Origin: Treponema sp.
Lineage (GTDB): Bacteria > Spirochaetota > Spirochaetia > Treponematales > Breznakiellaceae
Reading direction: 5' to 3'
Assembly: GCA_009787835.1 (NCBI GenBank)
Contig: WQSN01000007.1
Span: 1,561-65,560, forward strand
DNA: 64,000 nt
Part shown: positions 16,853 to 26,400 of the stretch, one piece after another
How the letters are laid out: every line of letters starts with the position of its first letter
Numbering within the stretch: position 1 is the first letter of the stretch
Translations under genes and position numbers: made by a program
The notes under the pieces: generated by a model
Database searches by the model: none
Told to the model about the DNA's origin: nothing
The model's input: the letters and a program-made list of their open reading frames with translations, nothing else

Positions 16853-18037
16853 TCAGTTATTGTCGCTTGTAATAACCCTGTAATGCGCAGAAGTCATATC
16901 AATGCCGGCGTCACGGAAACCGTTTTGTATATTTTCGTACAGCATAGTGTAAATGCGCGGGACATGGCTTACATCTTTCGTGTAACAGTTTATCTGGTAG
17001 CAGGCGTAAAAATCATCCAGTTTTGTCTGAAGCACAAAAGGTTTGGGATTCTTCTGCACATTGGCGGTGGCAAGCGCGGCATTGATTAAAATATCATGAA
17101 CTGACTGCCAGGGAGTAGCGTAACCGAATGTAACTTCAGCGAAAATGATAAGACCCTCTTCATCTTCGTCGGATGATGTATTGTAGTTGACTATGTTTGA
17201 GCCGAGAATCATTGTGTTAGGGAATGTAATATATTCGTTTTTATGCGTTTTAAGACGGACTACCATCAGGTTTTTTTCCACGACAAAACCTGTTAAATCT
17301 TTTATTTTTACCCTGTCGCCGATTTTAAACGGGCGCATGTATGTGATAACAAATCCCGCGACAAGATTTCCGATAGCGTTTGTTGATCCAATTGAAAATA
17401 CAATGCCTACAAAAACCGATACGCCCTGAAAAGCCCTTGAATCGGAACCAGGAAGATAAGGATAAATAATCGCGACCGTAAAAGCCCACAGGAGCACCTG
17501 GAAAATCTTTAAGGTAGGATGCGCCCAGTCAGGATAGAAGCGGGGAATCGTCATTTTGCCCCTCTCTATCTGATTGGCCAAATATTTCAGTCCGCGAAGG
17601 GTATAACGGGTAATGGTAATTATTATAATGATTGTAATCAGATTGGGGAAAAACATTACTATGCCCATGCCGATATCTTTCAGCGTGGTTACAATATAGT
17701 TAATTAGCATCCAGGCAATATCCCTTGTAGCGGGAAAAAGACTGAATACAACTGGCAGCGTAAGAAATAGCAGAACCAGACTGATTAAATATTTCAGCCA
17801 TCGCAGTAAAAAAATTATTGCGCCTGCGACCTGTTTGGCGGTAAGAACGCGGAATTTATGTATTATAAAAGGTTTTATCAAATTTTTACCGGATGAACTC
17901 TCTATTTTTTTATTAAGCTGCCTGAATAATATCCAGACGAGCCAGATTAATAAAACCGATACAGCGATGATTCCAAGCGTTATGCCAATTTTCGGCAGTA
18001 AATGCAGGTTTTCAAATAACGTAAATAATTCACCCAT
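16853..18037 (-). CDS. MscS-family mechanosensitive channel
   Basis: This 394-residue inner-membrane protein has about five hydrophobic helices in the first 240 residues and then the MscS pore and beta domain: 'FVGIVFSIGSTNAIGNLVAGFVITYMRPFKIGDRVKI' carries the small-residue-rich pore helix, followed by 'GFVVEKNLMVVRLKTHKNEYITFPNTMILGSNIVNY'. It would release solutes on hypo-osmotic shock. It has a GGAG ribosome binding site and lies 17 bp downstream of thrC, likely in one transcript. The extra helices before the pore place it among the larger MscS-like channels. Confidence 0.92.
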   Translation of the reverse strand: MGELFTLFENLHLLPKIGITLGIIAVSVLLIWLVWILFRQLNKKIESSSGKNLIKPFIIHKFRVLTAKQVAGAIIFLLRWLKYLISLVLLFLTLPVVFSLFPATRDIAWMLINYIVTTLKDIGMGIVMFFPNLITIIIIITITRYTLRGLKYLANQIERGKMTIPRFYPDWAHPTLKIFQVLLWAFTVAIIYPYLPGSDSRAFQGVSVFVGIVFSIGSTNAIGNLVAGFVITYMRPFKIGDRVKIKDLTGFVVEKNLMVVRLKTHKNEYITFPNTMILGSNIVNYNTSSDEDEEGLIIFAEVTFGYATPWQSVHDILINAALATANVQKNPKPFVLQTKLDDFYACYQINCYTKDVSHVPRIYTMLYENIQNGFRDAGIDMTSAHYRVITSDNN

Positions 18038-18054
18038 TCTTATTACACTCCAAA

Positions 18055-19365
18055 TTAAAAACAGCTTGCTATCGCGCTTTCCAGCGCTTCAAGCTGAGGC
18101 TCAATAATCGCGACAGGCTCGCACTTTTTTTTCAATGCAAGAATCGATTTAGGTATATTAATTGATTTTTCAGCTGTTTTCCCGGTTAAATTTTCATCTC
18201 TTGCGGGGTGCCCCGTAGCCAGAACAATTGTATGAGCATGGCAGTTCCATTTGCGCTCTGTAATAATTTTCTGCGCGGCGGCAAATGCGACTGCGGTGTT
18301 TGAATCAATATGTATTTTATATTTACTGTACACAGCATCCTGTGTCTGCATGGTAAGCCCGTCGTTTATCGAGGCGGGGAAAACCATATTGCGCATAACG
18401 GCAGGCGCTTCTTCGTAAAAGGACGCCAGCCGCTCATAATTTAGCGGAACACTGACATCCAGCGCCTGTGAATTTGTGGAAACAAGCGGTTTTGGAACAA
18501 AAGGCTTTCCCAGAATATAATCGCCGAATGAATTGTTAATGTTCATTGCGGCTATAAAACCGTTTACCGGCATTCCGAATTTCCACGCATAAAGACCGGC
18601 AATCAGGTTGCCGAAATTTCCGCAGGGCACGCTGTAGAGTAAATCGCCTGAAAGATTATTTTTTATCTGAATGAACGCGTAAAGATAATAAAAAATTTGC
18701 GGTAAAAGTCTGCCCGCATTTATTGTATTGGCGCTTGTTACATTGTGCCGCCTGGAAAATTCCCTGTCATTGATTGTTTCAATAATTAACCGCTGGCAAT
18801 CATCAAATGTTCCTTTAATCTGAATGGGAATGATATTCCCTCCGTTTGGCGCAAAGGATGATGTATCCAAGCCCCGGATTTGCCCCGATGGATACAGCAG
18901 AACCAAAATAATGCCCTTCCTGCCGCTGAACGCGTGAGCCATGCTTACTGCCGTATCAGCCCTGGCGGCGCATAGAATCATGGCCTGCTGGCCTTCTTTC
19001 ATGAATTCTTCGAGCATTGCGGACAGGAAAGCAATGCCAAAATCCTTGAAAATTCCTGTAGGCCCGTTATACAGGTTTAATATTGAAAAATTTTCATCCA
19101 GCCTGATTAGTTCAGGCTTAAAATTGAAAGCGCTGCAAGCGATTCTTGAAGCGGATTCCTGGTTTAACTCTCCTTCCAGCAATGCCGGAGTTATGGATGC
19201 CACCATATCGTTGAAATCTGTTTTTTCGTTCATATACTTAATAAACTGCCTGATATCAGTCATCTGATCGGGAACATAAAGCCCGCCGTCTTCGGGCAGG
19301 CAATGGAATACCGCTTCTTTATACGAGACAGGAGGAAGATTGGATTTTGTAGAACGAAATTGCAT
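18055..19365 (-). CDS. thrC: Threonine synthase
   Basis: This 436-residue PLP enzyme forms threonine from O-phosphohomoserine. It begins with the family start 'MQFRSTKSNLPPVSYKEAVFHCLPEDGGLYVP', has the PLP lysine in 'GPTGIFKDFG' (Lys107) and the phosphate-binding 'PCGNFGNLIAG'. The length and this N-terminus match the E. coli-type (shorter-loop) ThrC. No good ribosome binding site is seen, so translation may start from a short leader. It is divergent from the tRNA-Thr/ribosomal operon across a 200-bp gap. Confidence 0.95.
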   Translation of the reverse strand: MQFRSTKSNLPPVSYKEAVFHCLPEDGGLYVPDQMTDIRQFIKYMNEKTDFNDMVASITPALLEGELNQESASRIACSAFNFKPELIRLDENFSILNLYNGPTGIFKDFGIAFLSAMLEEFMKEGQQAMILCAARADTAVSMAHAFSGRKGIILVLLYPSGQIRGLDTSSFAPNGGNIIPIQIKGTFDDCQRLIIETINDREFSRRHNVTSANTINAGRLLPQIFYYLYAFIQIKNNLSGDLLYSVPCGNFGNLIAGLYAWKFGMPVNGFIAAMNINNSFGDYILGKPFVPKPLVSTNSQALDVSVPLNYERLASFYEEAPAVMRNMVFPASINDGLTMQTQDAVYSKYKIHIDSNTAVAFAAAQKIITERKWNCHAHTIVLATGHPARDENLTGKTAEKSINIPKSILALKKKCEPVAIIEPQLEALESAIASCF

Positions 19366-19462
19366 TTGAAAATTATATACTTTTAATTAAAATATGTCAG
19401 GAATCATTTATTTTTCTATTTGCCGCAGTGAACGGAAAAAAAATAAAATATCCACAGACCTA

Positions 19463-19491
19463 TTGACCATTTTTTTTAATTTTGGTATCCT
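19463..19491 (+). promoter_or_regulatory. Candidate sigma-70 promoter of the tRNA-Thr/ribosomal block
   Basis: TTGACC (19463-19468), a 17-base spacer and TATCCT (19486-19491) with an upstream TG (extended -10) lie 75 bp before tRNA-Thr. This is the best promoter-like match in the 200-bp gap between thrC and tRNA-Thr; the rest of the gap shows no gene. Confidence 0.5.
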
Positions 19492-19565
19492 TCCAGAACC
19501 GCGTAAAATGCGCCGGTGCGGCAGCGCTGATATCTCCAATTGGCTTTTGGGGGGTTGCTGACCAC

Positions 19566-19638
19566 GCCCTTATAGCTCAGTTGGCAGAGCACATCCATGG
19601 TAAGGATGAGGTCATCAGTTCGATTCTGATTGAGGGCT
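19566..19638 (+). tRNA. tRNA-Thr (GGT)
   Basis: A full cloverleaf of 73 bases can be folded: acceptor GCCCTTA/TGAGGGC, D arm GCTC/GAGC, anticodon stem CATCC/GGATG with loop ATGGTAA (anticodon GGT, reading ACC), variable AGGTC, T stem ATCAG/CTGAT. The 3' CCA is not encoded. It starts the transcription/translation gene block. Confidence 0.95.
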
Positions 19639-19740
19639 TCTGACCGCTTGTGCCTTGTGTCAGATTAGGAGTTTTGCATGGCAAGACTTCAGATTTAATT
19701 GGATTTTAAGGGTTTACCCTGTACTTTTAAGAGGTTTAGT

Positions 19741-19914
19741 ATGGCGAGCAAAAAGAATGTTGTGGAATTAATTGCTTTACAGTGCACTGAATGCAAAAGG
19801 CGCAATTACACTACCAGCAAAAACAGGCGCAATATTCAGGAAAAACTGGAGTTTAAGAAATATTGTCCCCATGATCGAAAGCACACCCTTCACAAGGAGA
19901 CCAAGGTTAAATAA
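19741..19914 (+). CDS. rpmG: Ribosomal protein L33
   Basis: The start is ATG 19741 (MASKKN, 57 residues), with AAGAGG 8 bases upstream; a longer frame from 19699 is not needed. The protein has the family core '[18 protein letters not shown]' and '[17 protein letters not shown]'. The zinc-binding pairs are Cys15/Cys18 and Cys42, but the fourth position is Asp45 instead of Cys, so zinc binding may be lost or altered. It lies between tRNA-Thr and tRNA-Trp, a common bacterial order. Confidence 0.93.
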   Translation: MASKKNVVELIALQCTECKRRNYTTSKNRRNIQEKLEFKKYCPHDRKHTLHKETKVK

Positions 19915-19915
19915 T

Positions 19916-19991
19916 AAATAAGAAACAGGAAATAAATGGCAAGGAATTTCACGGTCGATATTTCTTGCTTTTTATTTCATATCTCTTATTT
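19916..19991 (+). other. Long imperfect hairpin between rpmG and tRNA-Trp
   Basis: Two 31-base arms (19916-19946 and 19961-19991), about three quarters complementary, enclose a 14-base loop. The hairpin ends 4 bases before tRNA-Trp. It may be a processing site that frees the tRNA, or a weak attenuator; neither is shown. Confidence 0.5.
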
Positions 19992-19995
19992 ACCA

Positions 19996-20068
<73 letters not shown>

Positions 20069-20093
20069 GACGAAAAATATATAAGGGGATGAT

Positions 20094-20273
20094 ATGAAAA
20101 AGATCATTCAGTTTGTTAAAGAGTCCTATGCGGAACTCAGAAAAGTTATTTGGCCTGGCAGGGATGATGTAATAAGTTCAGTCAAGGTCGTTATTATCTC
20201 TACTGTAATCGTCGCGGCGATTCTGGGATTGATAGATATGTTGCTGCTCTTTGGAATAAGAGCCGTATTTTAA
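20094..20273 (+). CDS. secE: Preprotein translocase subunit SecE
   Basis: This 59-residue single-spanning membrane protein has the conserved amphipathic start 'MKKIIQFVKESYAELRKVIWPGRDD' (with KVxWP) and one transmembrane segment (about 30-55). AAGGGGA precedes the ATG by 7 bases. It stabilises SecY in the export channel. It sits between tRNA-Trp and nusG. Confidence 0.93.
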   Translation: MKKIIQFVKESYAELRKVIWPGRDDVISSVKVVIISTVIVAAILGLIDMLLLFGIRAVF

Positions 20274-20294
20274 TAGCTGGGAAAAAAGGAAGAA

Positions 20295-20858
20295 ATGGCT
20301 ACGGGCTGGTATGTCCTGCATACTTATTCAGGATACGAGAAAAAAATTGAAAAAACCATCCGCATGATGATTGATAACACGGAACTGGACAGGAATATCG
20401 TCCGTGATATTAAAGTCCCCTGTGAAGAAGTTGTCGAGGTTAAAGATGGAAAAAAACGCACACAAACCAAGAAATTTCTTCCCGGTTATATATTGGTTGA
20501 AATGGATCTCCCCGAAGCGGAAATGGGATGGAAGGCTCCCTGTTTAAAAATTAAAAAGATTCAGGGCGTTACAGGCTTTGTCGGGACGCCGGCGGACAGA
20601 AAACCTCAGCCTTTATCAGGCGATGAAGCCCGCGCCATTCTACAGAAATCAGGTGAAATCAAGGGAGAAAGGACAGTTCGCGCAAGGCAGTCTTTTACTT
20701 CCGGCGAGCAGGTAAAAATAATAGACGGGCCGTTTGAGTCCTTTACCGGAACTGTTGAGGAAGTTAATCAGGAAAAAAACAAACTCAAGGTGATGGTGGG
20801 GATTTTTGGAAGAAACACCCCTGTAGAAGTCGATCTTATGCAGGTGGAGAAAGTGTAA
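20295..20858 (+). CDS. nusG: Transcription elongation/termination factor NusG
   Basis: This 187-residue protein has the NGN domain start 'GWYVLHTYSGYEKKIEKTI', the 'KKFLPGYILVEMDL' and 'GVTGFVG' motifs and a C-terminal KOW domain ('GEQVKIIDGPFESFTGTVEEVNQEKNKLKVMVGIFGR'). It couples RNA polymerase with Rho or ribosomal S10. It follows secE by 21 bp. A giant hairpin made of heptad repeats begins right after its stop codon. Confidence 0.96.
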   Translation: MATGWYVLHTYSGYEKKIEKTIRMMIDNTELDRNIVRDIKVPCEEVVEVKDGKKRTQTKKFLPGYILVEMDLPEAEMGWKAPCLKIKKIQGVTGFVGTPADRKPQPLSGDEARAILQKSGEIKGERTVRARQSFTSGEQVKIIDGPFESFTGTVEEVNQEKNKLKVMVGIFGRNTPVEVDLMQVEKV

Positions 20859-20860
20859 TG

Positions 20861-20980
20861 TGGGGAGCAGGGAATCGGGAGTAGGGAATAAGGATTGTTG
20901 TTTATAATCTAAGCGTAAAAGATAACGCATAGATTGTTAACAACGAACCCCATTCCCGACTCCCCACTCTCTACTCCCAA
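20861..20980. repeat. Giant inverted repeat built from heptanucleotide repeats, between nusG and rplK
   Basis: The left arm (20861-20892) is a run of heptads of the type NNGGGAR and the right arm (20948-20975) is CCCCATT, CCCGACT, CCCCACT, CTCTACT; an inner pair of about 23 bases around an 8-base loop is also complementary. The whole can fold into one imperfect hairpin of about 55 bp. The same heptad family occurs at 32673-32700 and 33167-33194. It fills most of the 201-bp nusG-rplK gap. Confidence 0.75.
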
Positions 20981-21059
20981 TAAAAAATTAGTGGAAGAGG
21001 TTGAAAAACCTTGTTAGTCATGCAGACGCCAGGCATTGACACACCACGAAGGAGTAAAA

Positions 21060-21491
21060 ATGGCAAAAAAGAAAGTTGTAGCGTATGTTAAGCTGCAATG
21101 TCCCGCGGGAAAGGCCACTCCGGCTCCGCCCGTAGGACCCGCGTTAGGACCTCATGGGGTCAGTGCGCCGCAGTTTGTCCAGCAGTTCAATGACCGGACA
21201 AAAAGCATGGAGCCGGGATTGATCATTCCGGTAGTGATCACCATCTATGGCGATAAAACATTTACTTTTATCCTTAAAACGCCTCCCGCCTCTGTGTTGA
21301 TTAAAAAATCCATAGGGCTTGATAAGGGTTCCAAGGAGCCTCACAAGATAAAAGTCGGGAAAATTTCCAGAGCGCAGCTTGAAGAAATCGGCAAAACAAA
21401 AATGGCCGATCTTTCAGCTAATGATCTGGACGCCGCTGTTAAAATTATTGCCGGTACTGCCCGGTCTATGGGTGTAGAGGTGGAAAAATGA
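21060..21491 (+). CDS. rplK: Ribosomal protein L11
   Basis: I start at ATG 21060 ([13 protein letters not shown], 143 residues), 7 bases after GGAG; the longer in-frame start at 21036 would add non-family residues. The protein has the typical '[19 protein letters not shown]' N-terminal domain and '[14 protein letters not shown]' and '[13 protein letters not shown]' at the C-terminus. It binds the GTPase-associated centre of 23S rRNA. Its stop overlaps the rplA start by 4 bases. Confidence 0.96.
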   Translation: MAKKKVVAYVKLQCPAGKATPAPPVGPALGPHGVSAPQFVQQFNDRTKSMEPGLIIPVVITIYGDKTFTFILKTPPASVLIKKSIGLDKGSKEPHKIKVGKISRAQLEEIGKTKMADLSANDLDAAVKIIAGTARSMGVEVEK

Positions 21492-22168
21492 AACGCGGAA
21501 AGAAATACACAGAAAGCGCCAAAAAATATAAACCCGGCAATACTTATGAACTTAACGAAGCGTTAACCCTTGTAAAAACCATGGCTTACGCGAAGTTTGA
21601 CGAAACAGTTGAATTATCAGTTAAACTTAACCTGAAAAAAAGCCAGTCTATCCGCGACACAGTAGTATTGCCCCACCAGTTCCGGGGCGAGAAAAAAGTG
21701 CTTGTCTTCTGTAAGCCTGAAAAAGAAAAGGAAGCCCAGGAAGCGGGAGCGACATTTATCGGAGCGGAGGAATTAATTGAAAAGATTAAAGGCGGCTGGA
21801 CAGATTTTGACGTAGCTGTCGCTACTCCAGACATGATGAAAGATGTCGGAAAACTGGGTATGATTTTGGGACGCAAAGGTTTAATGCCCAATCCTAAAAC
21901 AGGAACCGTAACCTTTGATCTTAAGGGTACGCTTGCAGAACTTAAAAAAGGCCGCGTAGAATTCAGGGCTGATAAAACCGGAGTAATGCACCTCGCTGTC
22001 GGCAAGGTATCAATGGAACCTGAAAAAGTCGCCGAAAACGTCAGAGTGGTAATAACAGAAGTCAGACGCAAACGCCCGGTAGATGTAAAAGGCGAGTTCA
22101 TACAGTCTGTTTCGGTGGCGTCTACCATGGGGCCCGGGGTATGGGTTGCCTTAAGGGATCAGGAATAA
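21488..22168 (+). CDS. rplA: Ribosomal protein L1
   Basis: This 226-residue protein has the signature regions of L1: '[19 protein letters not shown]', '[15 protein letters not shown]' and the C-terminal 'STMGPGVWV'. The start ATG overlaps the rplK stop (ATGA), so translation is coupled. In other bacteria L1 represses the rplKA mRNA; no L1-binding leader is identified here. Confidence 0.96.
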   Translation: MKRGKKYTESAKKYKPGNTYELNEALTLVKTMAYAKFDETVELSVKLNLKKSQSIRDTVVLPHQFRGEKKVLVFCKPEKEKEAQEAGATFIGAEELIEKIKGGWTDFDVAVATPDMMKDVGKLGMILGRKGLMPNPKTGTVTFDLKGTLAELKKGRVEFRADKTGVMHLAVGKVSMEPEKVAENVRVVITEVRRKRPVDVKGEFIQSVSVASTMGPGVWVALRDQE

Positions 22169-22178
22169 GGAGTAACAG

Positions 22179-22718
22179 ATGGCTATAATAGCAAAAAAAA
22201 TTCAGGAAAATAAAACCAAAGCCATTGGCGAATTAAAAGATACATTGGGAAAAGCCCAGGATTATATTTTTACCGATTACCGCGGGCTTACAGTTGAACA
22301 GATCACCAATTTAAGGAAACTGCTGCGCGCCAAGGATGTGAAATACAAGGTTATAAAAAACAACTTTGCCAGGATTGCCTTTGAACAGTTGTCAACACCG
22401 GATGTATCAAGCTATCTGGTCGGACCTACCGCGGTAGCGATTACTCCCAAAGACCCAAACGAAGTCGCTAAGATATTTTTTGAGTTTACAAAAGAGGTTC
22501 CCAAGCTTAAAGTAAAAGGCGCATTAATCGGCGGTACTGTATACGATGACGCCAAAACAGAAGCCTTCTCTAAACTGCCGGGCAGACTGGAACTTATTTC
22601 CATGCTTATGTCTGTAATGAACGGTCCAGCCCGCAATCTTGCCGCCGCGTTAAACGATGTTCCGGCGAGACTGGTAAGAACTATCAAGGCTATTGGGGAT
22701 AAAAAAGCGGAACAGTAA
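22179..22718 (+). CDS. rplJ: Ribosomal protein L10
   Basis: This 179-residue stalk-base protein begins 'MAIIAKKIQENKTKAIGELKDTLGKAQDYIFTDYRGLT' and has 'LRAKDVKYKVIKNNFARIAFE' and 'GPTAVAI'. AAGGAG is 7 bases before the start. Its C-terminal helix would carry L7/L12 dimers. It follows rplA by 10 bp. Confidence 0.96.
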   Translation: MAIIAKKIQENKTKAIGELKDTLGKAQDYIFTDYRGLTVEQITNLRKLLRAKDVKYKVIKNNFARIAFEQLSTPDVSSYLVGPTAVAITPKDPNEVAKIFFEFTKEVPKLKVKGALIGGTVYDDAKTEAFSKLPGRLELISMLMSVMNGPARNLAAALNDVPARLVRTIKAIGDKKAEQ

Positions 22719-22909
22719 ATCGTTAGCTTCAGTTTACGATTTATTTCCATATTGGATGGAACTGAACGGGTTCTCTCCAAAGACAAATCGTCAGGCTTCG
22801 GACGCTGCCGTTCCTGCCGGTTTATATAAACAATTGATTATAGGTCGGCGACCTATGATCAGAATGCGTTTCGTATGAAGCGCGTAACACACAATTAGGA
22901 GAAGATAAT
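22719..22909 (+). promoter_or_regulatory. rplJ-rplL gap with palindrome and small hairpin
   Basis: No gene is seen in these 191 bp. They hold a 17-bp palindrome (ATAGGTCG-G-CGACCTAT, 22840-22856) and a 7-bp hairpin (GCGTTTC-gtat-GAAGCGC, 22866-22883) just before the rplL ribosome binding site. The gap is longer than is usual between these two genes. A role in setting the L10:L12 ratio is speculation. Confidence 0.35.
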
Positions 22910-23293
22910 ATGGCAGCCACAAAAGAAGAAATATTGGAAGCGATTGCGTCCATGACGGTTCTGGAAGTATCAGAACTTGTAAAAATGATGGAAGAGAAAT
23001 TCGGCGTTTCAGCCGCCGCGCCAGTCGCGATAGCTGCCGCCGGCGCAGGAGCGGCCGCAGCGCCTGCTGTGGAAGAGAAAACAGAATTCAATGTTATTCT
23101 CAAAGCTTATGATGATACAAAGAAAATTGCGGTTATTAAAGAAGTCCGGGCTGTTACCGGTCTTGGGCTTAAGGAGGCTAAAGATCTCGTTGAAGGAGCG
23201 CCGAAACCGCTTAAGGAAGGTGTTTCCAAAGAGGAAGCTGCCAAGATCAAAGATGCAGTCACCGCAGCAGGCGGTACTGTTGAGGTTCAGTAA
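22910..23293 (+). CDS. rplL: Ribosomal protein L7/L12
   Basis: This 127-residue protein has an N-terminal dimerisation domain (about 1-35), an Ala/Gly-rich hinge (about 38-55) and the compact C-terminal domain ('[51 protein letters not shown]'). AGGAG precedes the ATG. It recruits translational GTPases to the ribosome. Confidence 0.97.
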   Translation: MAATKEEILEAIASMTVLEVSELVKMMEEKFGVSAAAPVAIAAAGAGAAAAPAVEEKTEFNVILKAYDDTKKIAVIKEVRAVTGLGLKEAKDLVEGAPKPLKEGVSKEEAAKIKDAVTAAGGTVEVQ

Positions 23294-23376
23294 AAAATCA
23301 ACCCTGAGTCCGGCGTTCAGGCGCTGGATTCCGGGCAGGCATAGAACACAGAAAACTTTTCTCGAGTTCATTGAAC

Positions 23377-23410
23377 AAAGACAGTTAAGGTAAACGCCTT
23401 AGCTGTCTTT
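23377..23410 (+). other. Strong hairpin in the rplL-rpoB gap
   Basis: A 14-bp stem (AAAGACAGTTAAGG / CCTTAGCTGTCTTT, one G-T pair) with a 6-base loop lies 70 bp before rpoB. No T run follows, so it is more like an RNase III processing site or attenuator, as known in the same place in E. coli, than a full terminator. The rest of 23294-23479 shows no gene. Confidence 0.6.
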
Positions 23411-23479
23411 GGCAGTTTGTAAACAGGGCTGTTATAATTATTTTAAAAATGTTATATTTTAGACTGGAAGGGGAGAGCG

Positions 23480-26400
23480 ATGACAAAATTAAGAGTAGCT
23501 GACAAGCGTAAGTATATTGGCAAAGACATTCAGGATGTTATGGACCTGCCGGATCTCATCGATATTCAACTTTGTTCCTATGAGCGTTTTTTACAGAGAG
23601 ATAAAGTCAGAAAAGGCGAAAAACTCAGTTCTCAGGGACTTCAGGATGTGTTTAAATCGACATTTCCGATAGAAAGCCAAAACGGCGACATGGTTCTTGA
23701 ATACGAATACTACACCTTTGATGAAGATAATGTCAAAGTAACGGAACTGGAATGCAAGCAAAAAGGTATTACTTTCGCAGTTCCGCTGAAAGCGCGCGTC
23801 AATCTTGTTTTCCAGCAAACCGGTGAAATTCGTCAGAAAGATATTTATATGGGCGATATACCTGTCATGACCGAGCGCGGCACATTCATCATTAACGGAG
23901 CGGAGAGGGTTGTTGTTTCCCAGATACACCGTTCACCGGGTGTTATATTCAGCCATGAAAAAGGCGTTTTCTCATCACGGATTATTCCCTACAGGGGCAG
24001 TTGGCTTGAATTTGAAATTGATCAGAAGAAGGAACTGATTTACGCGAAAATTGACAGAAAAAAACGCATTCTTGGAACAGTTTTCCTCCGTACATTGGGC
24101 TTTTCCAGCAGAGAGGAAATCATAAGCGCCTTTTATACTACCGAGACCCTAAAGATTAAGGATGACCGCGAAACAAAGGAAAAAATTTCAGGCAAGGTGC
24201 TTGCTCAGGCAGTTTCTGTCAAAGATGAGAATTCCGATGATGCGCGGGTGCTGTACAAAGCCGGAGAAAAACTACATCCGCATGATGTGGATAAACTTTT
24301 GGCAAACAATGTTAAAGAAATTAATTTTATTAATTTTGAAGCGGAAGGTTCGCTGAATTCACCCATGCTTCTTAATTGTTTTGAACGCGAAGAAATAAAA
24401 TTTGTTAAGGATGGATCTGGCTCGGAGCCTGCTAAAGATGAAGCCCTGATGGCGGTCTATTCTGTTTTGATGCCGGGTGAATCCATTACAGTGGAACAGG
24501 CGGAAAAAGATCTTTTGGGTATGTTCTTTTCCAGCCGCCGCTATGATCTTGGCAAAGTGGGCCGTTACAAATTAAATAAAAAATTTGATATTAAACCTCC
24601 CCTGGAAGAATTTACCCTTACCAAAACTGATGTTATCGCCACCATGAAATACCTTATCAAGGTATATGTAGGCGATGAAGCTTTTGACGATATCGATCAT
24701 CTTGGAAACAGGCGCGTCCGCTCTGTAGGCGAACTGATGACCAATCAGATGAAAACCGCTTTCAGCCGCATGGAAAGAATCGCCAAGGAAAGGATGAGCC
24801 TTAAGGAAACTGACACGATAAAACCGCAGGAACTGATTTCGATAAAACCGATTGTCGCGGCCATCAAGGAATTTTTCGGCTCAAGCCAGCTTTCGCAGTT
24901 TATGGATCAGGTAAATCCGTTAGCTGAATTAACCCACAAAAGACGCCTAAACGCCCTTGGTCCGGGCGGTCTTTCCCGCGACCGCGCGGGTTTTGAAGTG
25001 CGTGATGTGCATTACACCCACTACGGCAGAATGTGTCCGATAGAAACGCCGGAAGGACCGAATATCGGGCTGATTGTCTCGCTCGCGAATTACACGCGCG
25101 TTAATGAATACGGTTTTCTGGAAACTCCGTACCGCAAAGTCAGTAACGGCATCGCTACAGGAGACATTGAGTACCTTTCCGCCATGGATGAGGATCGCTA
25201 CTTTATTGCGCAGGCTTCCGCGAAAGTTAACAATAACGGCTCGTTTGCAGACGATCAAATTTCCTGCCGCCGTCAGGGCGATTATACAACCCGCGCCCCT
25301 GAGGATATTCAGTATATGGATGTCTCTCCCAAACAGATCATTTCAGTTTCCGCTTCCCTTATTCCGTTTCTGGAACATGATGACGCCAACCGCGCGTTAA
25401 TGGGTTCCAACATGCAGCGTCAGGCTGTACCGCTTGTATTCCCCGAAGCGCCGCGCGTCGGAACGGGAATGGAAGGAAAATGCGCATACGATTCGGGCGT
25501 TCTTGTAAAGGCGCGGCGCGGCGGAAACATTATTCGCGTAACGTCTAAAGAGATTGTCGTAAAACCGGAAAGAGCCGGTACTCCAAAACCAATGGCGCAG
25601 GTAGAACTGGACGATAACGGAAACGATGTTTATCAGCTTGTAAAGTTCCAGAGAACCAATCAGGATACATGTTACAACCAGCGTCCCATTGTTAAACCTG
25701 GCGAAAAAATCACCGCAGGACAGGTTATTGCCGACGGACCCGCTACCCAAAACGGCGAGCTTGCGCTTGGCCGCAATATCCTTGTGGGTTTTATGCCGTG
25801 GAACGGTTATAACTATGAAGATTCGATCCTTATCTCCCAGAAGGTGGTAAAGGACGATATGTTTACATCCATACATATAAAAGAATTTATTGTAGAGGTC
25901 AGGGAAACCAAACTGGGGCCTGAAAAAATAACGCGCGACATTCCGAATACTTCGGAAAAAAGCCTTGATAATCTTGACAGCGAAGGCATTATCCGCGTAG
26001 GTGCGAAAGTGCGCGCGCAGGATATTTTGGTCGGCAAGGTTACGCCAAAAAGCGAAACAGAGACAACGCCTGAATTTAAACTTTTAAATTCAATCTTCGG
26101 CGAAAAAGCAAAAGAAGTGCGGGATACATCCCTTAAAGTGCCGCACGGCATAGAGGGAACAATCATTGATATTCAGCGGCTCAAAAGAACAGAGCATGAT
26201 TCTTTAAGTCCCGGCGTTGATGAAGTTGTTAAGGTGTTAATCGCCACAAAGCGCAAGCTTCGCGAAGGCGACAAGATGGCTGGGCGTCACGGCAACAAGG
26301 GCGTTGTCGCGCGCATTCTTCCCGAGGAAGATATGCCTTTCATGGAAGACGGCACACCTCTTGATATCTGCCTTACGCCTCTGGGCGTTCCTTCGCGCAT

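Noticed and set aside
20861-20980. CRISPR-like array in the nusG-rplK gap
   Set aside because: The units are heptads without spacers and form an inverted repeat, so it is not a CRISPR array.
21586-22128. 180-residue minus-strand frame
   Set aside because: It is antisense to rplA, rich in Ser/Thr/Pro as expected for a shadow frame.
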